DNA of 13,252 nt. Source: Candidatus Kerfeldbacteria bacterium RIFOXYC2_FULL_38_9 (GTDB lineage Bacteria > Patescibacteriota > Patescibacteriia > UBA9570 > XYC2-FULL-38-9). Below, piece by piece: positions 5,403 through 12,391 of this stretch. Both the position numbers and the translations under genes were made by a program. The notes beneath the pieces are model-generated. The model did no database searches and was not told the DNA's origin. It saw only the letters and a list, made by a program, of their open reading frames with translations. The stretch's first letter is position 1. Each line of letters starts with the position of its first letter. The stretch lies in the NCBI GenBank assembly GCA_001818355.1, contig MHKJ01000009.1, forward strand, positions 1 through 13,252, read 5' to 3'.

Positions 5403-7654
5403 AAAATTTTAGCGCTTTATATAAAAAAGAATTAGCCGCTTATTATCATTCGTTGTTGTCTTATCTTTTTATTGTGGTCTTTTTAGTGGTGCTTTCTTGG
5501 ATGTCTTGGCAGAATTTATTTTTGATCGGTCAGGCGACCATGCGTGATTTTTTTACTTTACTGCCTTGGTTTTATCTGTTTTTATTACCCGCGCTCACCA
5601 TGCGTTCCTGGAGTGAAGAAAAGCGCCTGGGCACTATGGAAACTTTATTAACTTTGCCAATTTCCGATCGTAAAGCCGTTTTGGCTAAATTTTTAGCCGG
5701 TGCTACTTTTTTAGGAGTAGTACTGCTGGTTTCCTTGCCCCTGCCTTTTACTTTAGCCTCTTTGGGAAATTTGGATTGGGGAGCGACCGCCACTTCTTAT
5801 TTAGGCGCCTGGTTTTTCGGTTTGGCTTATTTGGCCTTGGGGCAGTGGATATCTTCTTTAACAAAAAATCAAATTGTTTCTTTTTTGGTAACTATTGTTA
5901 TTTGTTTTGTTTTCTTGCTTTTAGGCTTGTCTTTTTTTATTGACAACGGCGGCTTAATTTCAAAGGTATTTTATTTTTTGTCCACCCTCACCCATTTTCA
6001 AAATTTATTAAAAGGAGTAATAGACGCGCGAGATATTATTTATTATTTTTCTTTTATTCTTCTGTTTTTATACTTGAATACTTTGGTTTTGCGCAAACAA
6101 CGTCGGCCGGCTTTAAAATCCACCAAAGCGTTGGTGGCCGTGGCTTTGGCTGTTGGCATAAATATTTTAGTATTTCCATTTTCTTATCGATTGGATTTAA
6201 CACAGAATAAACAATATACTTTATCTGGGGCCACTAAAAATATTATTGAAAATTTATCAGATACGGTTACCATTAAAGTTTTTTTCTCAGATAAAGTGCC
6301 TCAGAATTTATATGCCCTAAAAAGAGATGTGAAAGACGTGGTGGAAGATTATCGTGTTTTTGGCAAAGGACATATAAACGTGGAAATCATCAGCCCTGAT
6401 CCGCAAACTTCTTCCGGCGATACCACGAGCGAGGTAGTGCAATACGGTATTCCGGCCATTCAGTTTAATGTGGTGGGCAGTGAAAAATTGGAAGTCAGCC
6501 AAGGCTATGCTGGTTTAGCGATTTTATATAAAGACAAACACGAGTCTATTCCGGTTATTGCAGATAGTACTAATTTGGAATATGATCTTACGGCCAAAAT
6601 TCAAAAAATGACCACGGACAATCCGCCCAAGATCGCTTTTTTATCTGATCATGGCACCATGTCTACCACGCTTTTACAAAAAAGCTTAAGCGATCAATAT
6701 ACGGTTGGTGCTGTTACTTTAAAAACTGAAGAGTTGGCGGAGTATCAGGGCTTGATTATTGCCGGGCCTACTGATGAATTTACCAAAGAAGATAAATATG
6801 TCTTGGATCAATTTGTCATGCACGGAGGAAAATTATTTGTTTTGTTAAACGGCATGACCGTTGATGAACAACTGGGTACTGTCGTTCCCAATAAAACCGG
6901 TTTAGATGATTTGCTTGCCAAATACGGAGTCACGGTCAACAAAGATGTGGTTGGTGATTTTGGTTCTCCGGAAATGTTACAATTTGGCAATGGACTTTTT
7001 GTGGTGCAACAACCTTATCCTTTGTGGCCGCGTCTTATCGCCGAGGGTTTTAATTTAGAAAACCCCATTACTTCCAAATTATCCGCGCTTACTTTGCCTT
7101 GGCCCAGTAGTCTTGTTGTTGAAGCGTCAGATGGAACCACCATCACTGATTTAGCCAAAACTACTAAACAATCTTTTGCTTATACCACCCTGCCTGGAAT
7201 TTCTCCGGATTTGATCACCACTCCTCAACCAGATCAAACCCAAGCTTATACAGTGGCGGCTTTAATTGAAGGCAATGCGGAGAGTTTTTTTACAGACAAA
7301 GATAAACCGGCGGGAGTTGATGAAAGTAAATATGTAAGCTCTTTTGCTCAGGCCGCTATTTTTATAGTGGCCGACTCGCAATTTGCATCTGATGATATTT
7401 TAAAAAATTCTCCCGACAATGCTTTGTTACTCATGAACGCGGTTGATGCTCTGTCGCAAGAAAATTCTTTAATCTCCATTCGTTCTCGTAATGCTTTAAA
7501 CCGTCCTTTAAAATCCATTGATGACAGCCAAAAAGCCTTAATTAAATATTTAAACATTTTTTCTTCAGTGATTATTGTGGTTGTTTTGGCTTTAGGCGCT
7601 TATTTTATTCGTCGCCGGCAAGACCGGAAAGCGCAAAATTTTTATCAAGTTTAA
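5399..7654 (+). CDS. Fused ABC-2 permease (GldF-like) and GldG-like protein
   Basis: 751 residues. Residues 1-235 form an ABC-2 permease with about six membrane helices (near 20-38, 51-66, 98-118, 132-150, 160-178 and 212-230) and the family WSEEKRLGTMETLLTLP stretch at about 71-87. A seventh helix (about 243-262) is followed by SYRLDLTQNKQYTLS, the characteristic opening of GldG-type proteins. A large extracytoplasmic domain then runs to about 720, and a closing helix (about 722-744) ends in the basic IRRRQDRK. In Flavobacterium, GldF and GldG are separate proteins; here they form one chain translationally coupled to the ATPase. The transporter likely moves or extracts an envelope component, but the substrate is not known. 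The next gene starts 10 bp after the stop, so this is probably one transcript. No frameshift or break was seen at the join. Confidence 0.88.
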   Translation: MKNFSALYKKELAAYYHSLLSYLFIVVFLVVLSWMSWQNLFLIGQATMRDFFTLLPWFYLFLLPALTMRSWSEEKRLGTMETLLTLPISDRKAVLAKFLAGATFLGVVLLVSLPLPFTLASLGNLDWGATATSYLGAWFFGLAYLALGQWISSLTKNQIVSFLVTIVICFVFLLLGLSFFIDNGGLISKVFYFLSTLTHFQNLLKGVIDARDIIYYFSFILLFLYLNTLVLRKQRRPALKSTKALVAVALAVGINILVFPFSYRLDLTQNKQYTLSGATKNIIENLSDTVTIKVFFSDKVPQNLYALKRDVKDVVEDYRVFGKGHINVEIISPDPQTSSGDTTSEVVQYGIPAIQFNVVGSEKLEVSQGYAGLAILYKDKHESIPVIADSTNLEYDLTAKIQKMTTDNPPKIAFLSDHGTMSTTLLQKSLSDQYTVGAVTLKTEELAEYQGLIIAGPTDEFTKEDKYVLDQFVMHGGKLFVLLNGMTVDEQLGTVVPNKTGLDDLLAKYGVTVNKDVVGDFGSPEMLQFGNGLFVVQQPYPLWPRLIAEGFNLENPITSKLSALTLPWPSSLVVEASDGTTITDLAKTTKQSFAYTTLPGISPDLITTPQPDQTQAYTVAALIEGNAESFFTDKDKPAGVDESKYVSSFAQAAIFIVADSQFASDDILKNSPDNALLLMNAVDALSQENSLISIRSRNALNRPLKSIDDSQKALIKYLNIFSSVIIVVVLALGAYFIRRRQDRKAQNFYQV

Positions 7655-7664
7655 TGTGGTAAAC

Positions 7665-8210
7665 ATGCTGGTTTATTATGGAATATTTTTCTTTTTTGTT
7701 TTAGTTGTTATTTTTTTAGGCTATCAAATGATTGTCTATTATTTTGTGCGCGTACCTTATTTGGGCACGCCCAAAGAACGCTTTGCTTTAATTTTTGATT
7801 ATATTTTTAAACAAGAAAAAATTAAAAAATCCGCTAAGTTGGTAGACCTTGGTTGTGGCTACGGTCGAGTTTTGTTCGAGGCCGAACACAGAGGCATGAA
7901 AAATTTAACCGGCTTTGAATTATCACCGTTGTATTTATGGTGGGGAAAACTGTTAAGCTGTTTTTATCAATCACGGGTGCGTTTGGAGCGGAAAAATTTT
8001 ATGCAAGAAGATTTATCCGTTTATGACGTTATTTATATTTTTTTAACCAGCAACGCTTTGCCGGCTTTATCAGTGAAACTTAAAAAAGAAGCCAAAAAAG
8101 GCGCTTTGATTATTATTTTAGGACAAAAACTGCCAAATTTTTCAGTTACTAAAGATGTTGTAGCTAATGTTAAGAAAAATATTCATCTTTATTTTTATAA
8201 AATTAGCTGA
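7665..8210 (+). CDS. Membrane-anchored SAM methyltransferase, FAM173/ATPSCKMT-like
   Basis: 181 residues from ATG 7665; GTG 7656 would add three residues and begins right after the upstream stop. An N-terminal membrane helix (about 3-28) is followed by VPYLGTP (30-36), then SAM motif I LVDLGCGYG (59-67) and acidic residue E85 in GFELSPLYLWW, which binds the SAM ribose. The order helix, (V)PYxxTP, DxGxGxGR, GxExxP and WW/WY matches the small FAM173 group, whose eukaryotic members methylate lysines of ATP synthase c-subunit or adenine nucleotide translocase. A post-motif NFMQEDL (about 107-113) takes the place of the family SDLW. It should act at the inner face of the membrane on a membrane protein; the target is unknown. 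It lies between the ABC transporter and the D,D-carboxypeptidase gene, whose -10 box begins directly after its TGA. Confidence 0.8.
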   Translation: MLVYYGIFFFFVLVVIFLGYQMIVYYFVRVPYLGTPKERFALIFDYIFKQEKIKKSAKLVDLGCGYGRVLFEAEHRGMKNLTGFELSPLYLWWGKLLSCFYQSRVRLERKNFMQEDLSVYDVIYIFLTSNALPALSVKLKKEAKKGALIIILGQKLPNFSVTKDVVANVKKNIHLYFYKIS

Positions 8211-8216
8211 TATAAT
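8208..8216 (+). promoter_or_regulatory. Extended -10 promoter for the carboxypeptidase gene
   Basis: TGA TATAAT is a perfect -10 (8211-8216) with the extended TGn formed by the stop codon of the methyltransferase gene (8208-8210). No good -35 is visible (TTTATT at 8188-8193 is weak). The start codon at 8223 begins 6 nt after the -10, the usual transcription start distance, so the message would be leaderless or almost so. Confidence 0.55.
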
Positions 8217-8222
8217 GAGATT

Positions 8223-9173
8223 ATGTTGAACAATTTATTTAGTCAGCTGTTAATCGGTGTTTTATTTTTACCTACGGTTACTTTGGCCGGTGATAACAAT
8301 AATGTTTTAGCAAGCGCGCCGTCTCAAAAAAATGAACAGACTATTATTGCCGGGCATCATGTCAAAAAAGAACACCCTGTCAAAAAATTAAATTTTCAGA
8401 AATTTCCCGGAGTAACCATTTCTGATACCGCCGCTGTTTTAGATGTCAAAAGTGGAAAATTTTTATATCGTCAAGAAGCCACCAAACAAAGAGCCATTGC
8501 CTCTCTTTCCAAATTAGCTACTTCTTTGGTTTTTTTGGAGGACAATCCGGATTTGCAAAAAGTAATTTCTTATGCCAGCAGTAATAATCGAGCAGGAGCT
8601 ACGGTCTTTTTAAATAATGGTGAACAATTAAGGTTAAACGATGTGTTAATGTCTGTTTTGTTGCCCTCAGCTAACAATATGGCACAAACGTTAGCTGTTA
8701 ACACGCATTATTCTTATGCAGATTTTGTCGTCCAAATGAATAACCGCATGCAAGAGCTTGGTTTAAAAAAAACACAGCTGGTAGAACCGACCGGTCTTAA
8801 TTCCCGTAATGTTTCTTGCGCCGGCAATTTAGCCAAGTTAGGAAATTTTTTATTTAATAAATATCCAGATATTTTTCTCCGCGCGGCTCAAACTCCCGTT
8901 TATGATATTGATCTATTAAATTCAGTGAGAAATGTCACAATTTATTCCACCAACAGATTTGATGGTCGTGGTAAATATGATTTGCTTGCATTTAAAACCG
9001 GTTTTTACCCGGGCACGGCCGAACGCACCTTGGTTGTTAAAATTCAAGATAAGGCCAGCGGCGGTCAAATCATTGTGGTTTTGCTCGGCAATACCATTTA
9101 CGGCACCATTAACGAAGAGGCTTATCAATTGGCAGATTGGGCTTTTAATAATTGGGAATTTAAAAATTACTAA
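8223..9173 (+). CDS. D-alanyl-D-alanine carboxypeptidase-like penicillin-binding protein (S11)
   Basis: 316 residues. An N-terminal hydrophobic signal (about 5-21) ends TLAG, with likely cleavage after A22. A short linker is followed by a peptidase S11/DacA domain. All three active-site motifs are present: SxxK as SLSK (94-97, nucleophile S94), SxN as SAN (149-151) and KTG (258-260). Surrounding sequence is typical (VLDVKSGKFLY, LPSANNMAQTLA, VEPTGLNSRN). Such enzymes trim the terminal D-Ala of peptidoglycan stem peptides outside the membrane. DacA's C-terminal beta domain and amphipathic anchor are missing: the protein ends about 55 residues after KTG, so it is either secreted or held by an uncleaved signal. 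Its stop is one base from the stop of the convergent uridine kinase gene. Endopeptidase activity (PbpG-like) is an alternative, since that family shares the motifs and the short tail. Confidence 0.9.
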   Translation: MLNNLFSQLLIGVLFLPTVTLAGDNNNVLASAPSQKNEQTIIAGHHVKKEHPVKKLNFQKFPGVTISDTAAVLDVKSGKFLYRQEATKQRAIASLSKLATSLVFLEDNPDLQKVISYASSNNRAGATVFLNNGEQLRLNDVLMSVLLPSANNMAQTLAVNTHYSYADFVVQMNNRMQELGLKKTQLVEPTGLNSRNVSCAGNLAKLGNFLFNKYPDIFLRAAQTPVYDIDLLNSVRNVTIYSTNRFDGRGKYDLLAFKTGFYPGTAERTLVVKIQDKASGGQIIVVLLGNTIYGTINEEAYQLADWAFNNWEFKNY

Positions 9174-9174
9174 A

Positions 9175-9825
9175 CTAAACGGGCATGACGCTGAAAACAT
9201 TCAGTTTTAAGTTGATTTTTTGTTGAATAGTATCGGTGACAACACGAATAACTTGCGGAGTAAAAGTATCGGTAAAACGTAAATCAGCGCGCACATTGGT
9301 TGGCTGTACATAAATATCGTGCATAGGCTGGGTATAGTTTTTCCACATTTCCAAAACACTTTCATAATCACGGCCGCGTTCGGCAATATCTCTTTCAATT
9401 TTTCTTTGTAGTCTGGTTTGTTCATCAATATCCAGAAAAACACTTAAATCATAAAGTTCTAACAGGGGCTTATGAAAGAGAGTGTGCATGCCTTCAAACA
9501 AAATAACCGGATTAGGGTGTAGTAATTGGGTTTTGGTGGAGCGATTATTGGCCGCAAAATCATAAACCGGAATATTTGTATCCCGGCCATGAGCCAGATT
9601 ATAAATGGCCTGACAAGCTAAATCCATATCTAAACTTTCCGGAACATCAAAATTTATTTTTTTTCGCTCAGCCATTGGCAAATGAGTTACATCCTTGTAA
9701 AATTGATCCAAAGGCACCACGGTTACATCCCAAGGCAGGGAAGAGGTAATAATTTTGGACAGAGTGGTTTTTCCAGAACCAGATCCTCCGGCTAAAGCGA
9801 CAATGAATGGTGTTTGAGCGTTCAT
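9175..9825 (-). CDS. udk: Uridine kinase family protein
   Basis: 216 residues from the ATG at 9825 (protein begins MNAQTP). Upstream in-frame ATGs at 9843 and 9876 exist, but the longest start would overlap the divergent gene, and family members begin just a few residues before the P-loop. Seen: P-loop GGSGSGKT (13-20); PLDQFYKD (38-45), holding the substrate-binding Asp as in family DSFYK; NFDVPES; PVYDF with a following Arg; VILFEGMH; and the lid ERDIAERGRDYESV with two or more Arg. It transfers phosphate from ATP or GTP to uridine or cytidine, giving UMP or CMP in pyrimidine salvage, which suits an organism living on scavenged nucleosides. Phosphoribulokinase is related, but the motifs favour uridine kinase. 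It is monocistronic: it converges with the carboxypeptidase gene and diverges from the DUF4153 gene. Confidence 0.9.
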   Translation of the reverse strand: MNAQTPFIVALAGGSGSGKTTLSKIITSSLPWDVTVVPLDQFYKDVTHLPMAERKKINFDVPESLDMDLACQAIYNLAHGRDTNIPVYDFAANNRSTKTQLLHPNPVILFEGMHTLFHKPLLELYDLSVFLDIDEQTRLQRKIERDIAERGRDYESVLEMWKNYTQPMHDIYVQPTNVRADLRFTDTFTPQVIRVVTDTIQQKINLKLNVFSVMPV

Positions 9826-9862
9826 TATGTTATAATTATTCATATAATTATTAGCACGTTTT
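9826..9862. promoter_or_regulatory. Divergent promoter region with tandem TATAATTATT boxes
   Basis: The 37 bp between the two divergent start codons contain TATAATTATT twice (9831-9840 and 9843-9852), 12 bp apart. For the rightward gene, either box supplies a perfect -10; the first is preceded by TGT (extended -10). Starts near 9843 or 9855 would give leaders of about 8-20 nt. The leftward gene has weaker candidates (TATATG complementing 9841-9846, TATAAC complementing 9829-9834). No convincing -35 was found for either direction. Confidence 0.55.
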
Positions 9863-11467
9863 ATGAAAGAGGACAAATCGGATCAATCCAGGTATATTTT
9901 GCTGGCTAATTCTTTATGGCGCGGGGTGTTGTTGGGATTGATATTAGGCGGAATTTTTGGTTGGTATATTTTTATGAAAAGTACTTTTTGGGGTTTTAGC
10001 TTAGTGGCTATTTTGACGGTGGCATTTTTAGTTTTGCACATTGTCATCGGCTTGGGGCAAGTAAAAAATAAAATAGCCACAACCGGCATAGCTGTAGTTT
10101 ATGTTTTACTGCTATTATTGGCTAATTTAGTGCCACCAACAGATTTTTATATTTTTCCTTTAAGTTATATTTTTGTGATCGGAGTATCTATAATTTTTTT
10201 GGGATTACTGGTTATTAGTATTTCTATGGATAGCTGGTCTGAAAGTCCGCACGCTTTTCATATTTATATTCAAAAATTTTTAGAAAACAGCGTGGTTACT
10301 GGTTTGCTATTCATACCAGTGGCATTTTGTTTGGCGTTAATTAACGGTTTATTGATGGTCAGTAATATTTATTTTGACATTAACTTTTTGCTTGCTCTTT
10401 TATCTGGAACCTTGCCTTTTGTGGCCTTGGGTTTAATTTATGATTTTATTAAAGTTAAAATCGGAGATCAGCAAGAAAAATATGCCATTGTTACATTATT
10501 CACTTATTTTTTTGCTATTTTAGGCTTGATTTTTCCCGCTTTTTTATTGTTATACCTCCTTTTATTAGTACCTACTCATTTTCAAGCTATTTTATCTACA
10601 GGTAGCACAGTCGAGATCTTTTTGGGTGTAGCTTTTTTAACCATGATCGCCATTTATTTTTTTAGGCAGGCCATACAACAAAAAAATCTTTTAGTTAAGC
10701 AATTGCGTTTTACTTTGCCTCTTTTTGTTATTGAAGCCTTGATTTTAAACGCAGTTGCGGTTTATGCTTTATATTTACGCATCACTAATTATGGCTTTAC
10801 GGTTCAGCGTTATTTTGTTTTGATTATTTTATTTTTCTTTTTGGTGATGTTGTTGTGGTACACGGTTATTTTGCTTTGGCATGCGGTCGGAAAAGATAAT
10901 CAAAAAAAAGTTGCGGCTCATATTGAACGTGCCCAAATGAGCGGTTCTTTATTATTGGTGGTGGTGGGAATTATATTTTTAACCGTAAATTTTCAAAGTT
11001 TATCCATCAATCAGCAACTAGATCGAGCCTTAACTCAAGATACCCTTGACAATCACCTGGATCGTTATTATATGCAAAGAGGGGGAGAGAAAACTTTGCA
11101 GGGTATTGAAAAACGTTACAGCCAAACAAATCTTTTAGTTGCTCGTTTGGACATGCTCTTAATAGTTTATGATATAGGACAACGATCAATTTTTAAAGAC
11201 AACAAGAGTCTTAATGCCGATCCTGATAATAACGCTACCAAATTATTATTGAAGCTTAAATCTCAAGAGTTGCAAGCAGAAGTGAAAAATTTTATTGATT
11301 TTTTACTACAAATTAAAAAGTCCGACATTGGGGTTTTTGTAAATAAAAAAAATCAAACTTTAGAAAATAGTTGTATACCGCACATCATGAATTTATTAAA
11401 AATAAAACATGATCAGGCACAGGATTTTTGTTTGCCCACCACCACCACTTTATCAGATAGCTTTTAG
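9863..11467 (+). CDS. Polytopic membrane protein, DUF4153-like
   Basis: 534 residues. About 11 membrane helices span residues 16-376 (for example near 16-34, 70-88, 96-118, 142-163, 203-228, 275-301, 312-340 and 358-376). A hydrophilic C-terminal tail of about 155 residues follows. The stretch LYLRITNYGFTVQRYFVL (about 300-317) matches the family hallmark Rxx-YG-T-RY of DUF4153. The following NFQSLSINQQLDRAL and the D-x-L-x-RY segment also fit its C-terminal part. The function of this family is not established. The gene starts 37 bp from the divergent uridine kinase gene and leads a run with the EamA transporter (3 bp after) and the glycoside hydrolase. No signal peptide separate from the first helix is seen. 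Confidence 0.75.
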   Translation: MKEDKSDQSRYILLANSLWRGVLLGLILGGIFGWYIFMKSTFWGFSLVAILTVAFLVLHIVIGLGQVKNKIATTGIAVVYVLLLLLANLVPPTDFYIFPLSYIFVIGVSIIFLGLLVISISMDSWSESPHAFHIYIQKFLENSVVTGLLFIPVAFCLALINGLLMVSNIYFDINFLLALLSGTLPFVALGLIYDFIKVKIGDQQEKYAIVTLFTYFFAILGLIFPAFLLLYLLLLVPTHFQAILSTGSTVEIFLGVAFLTMIAIYFFRQAIQQKNLLVKQLRFTLPLFVIEALILNAVAVYALYLRITNYGFTVQRYFVLIILFFFLVMLLWYTVILLWHAVGKDNQKKVAAHIERAQMSGSLLLVVVGIIFLTVNFQSLSINQQLDRALTQDTLDNHLDRYYMQRGGEKTLQGIEKRYSQTNLLVARLDMLLIVYDIGQRSIFKDNKSLNADPDNNATKLLLKLKSQELQAEVKNFIDFLLQIKKSDIGVFVNKKNQTLENSCIPHIMNLLKIKHDQAQDFCLPTTTTLSDSF

Positions 11468-11470
11468 CAT

Positions 11471-12385
11471 ATGTATTGGATTACCGCTGTTTTAATTGGT
11501 CACGGGTTAAACGCTTTGTCTTACGTGTTAGACAAAGTTTTGTTAACCAAATCTATTAAAAACCCGTTTGCTTTTACTTTTTATATCGGACTTTTGGGTT
11601 TGCTCATTGTGGTGGCCGCGCCTTGGGGTTTGTTTTTGCCTTCCGCCTCTTTACTGATCGTTGATCTTTTGGCCGGAGTATTTTTCAGTAGCGCTCTTTT
11701 GTTTTTCTTTTTAGCTTTACAAACCGGAGAAACCTCGCGCATAGTACCTTTTATCGGTGGAGCGATTCCTGTTTTTACTTATATTTTTGCTTTTTTCTTT
11801 TTGCAAGAACGTTTAACTAGCTTGCAATTATGGGGTTTTATCGTTTTGGTGATCGGTACTATTTTAATGGCTTTGGAAGACAAAAAGAAAATTAGCAACC
11901 TGCAATCTAAAAAATTATCTCGACAGAAATGGTTATTCGGTATTTTAGCCGCTCTGAGCTTTGCTCTTTCTTTTGGTTTATCAAAAATTGCTTTTGATTA
12001 TCAGCCTTTTTTATCAGCTTTTATTTGGACAAGATTTGGCGGTTTTTTCTTTCCCGTTCTTTTTCTTTTTTCTAAAAATTTACGCCAAGAAATTTTTAAA
12101 GCCGCTTTGGTGTTTAAGGAAAAAACAGGTTTAATGTATTTGGTGGCGCAAACTTTTGGCGCCGGCGGGTATATTTTTATCAATTACGCCATTTCTTTGG
12201 CTTCGGTTTCTTTGGTTAATGCTATGCAAGGCGTACAATATGTTTTTATTTTAGTAATAGCGCTTTTAGGAACTATCAAATATCCTAATTTGTTGAAAGA
12301 AAACATGTCACGTAAGAATTTGCTGATTAAAATTTTGGCGGTGGCGGTTATTACCGCCGGTTTGTCTTTAATCGCTTTTAGTTAA
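11471..12385 (+). CDS. EamA/DMT-superfamily transporter
   Basis: 304 residues in two homologous halves of five helices each, the EamA arrangement of ten membrane segments. The first half contains SxxxLFFFLALQTGETSRIVPFIG and ends with the family pattern FFLQERLTSLQLWGFIVLVIGTILMAL (about 115-141). A cytoplasmic basic linker (about 141-157, EDKKKI to SRQKW) separates it from the second half, which starts LFGILAALSFALSFGLSKIAF and includes the helix pair around LVNAMQGVQYVFILVIALL. Family members export or import amino acids, nucleotide sugars or other metabolites; nothing here fixes the substrate. The start ATG lies 3 bp after the DUF4153 stop, and the next gene follows 6 bp after its own stop, so the three genes are likely one operon. 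Confidence 0.88.
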   Translation: MYWITAVLIGHGLNALSYVLDKVLLTKSIKNPFAFTFYIGLLGLLIVVAAPWGLFLPSASLLIVDLLAGVFFSSALLFFFLALQTGETSRIVPFIGGAIPVFTYIFAFFFLQERLTSLQLWGFIVLVIGTILMALEDKKKISNLQSKKLSRQKWLFGILAALSFALSFGLSKIAFDYQPFLSAFIWTRFGGFFFPVLFLFSKNLRQEIFKAALVFKEKTGLMYLVAQTFGAGGYIFINYAISLASVSLVNAMQGVQYVFILVIALLGTIKYPNLLKENMSRKNLLIKILAVAVITAGLSLIAFS

Positions 12386-12391
12386 TTTTTT

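Noticed and set aside
8932..9210. 92-aa frames on both strands at the end of the carboxypeptidase gene
   Set aside because: Both overlap the KTG-containing part of a well supported gene and have no family features.
9826..9876. Longer uridine kinase start with 17 extra residues
   Set aside because: It would overlap the divergent gene's start, and the extra residues come from the A/T-rich promoter region; the ATG at 9825 fits the family length.
11046..11074. TTGACA with TATATG 17 bp downstream inside the DUF4153 gene
   Set aside because: The -10 matches only four bases, there is no gene start near, and such matches are expected by chance in A/T-rich sequence.
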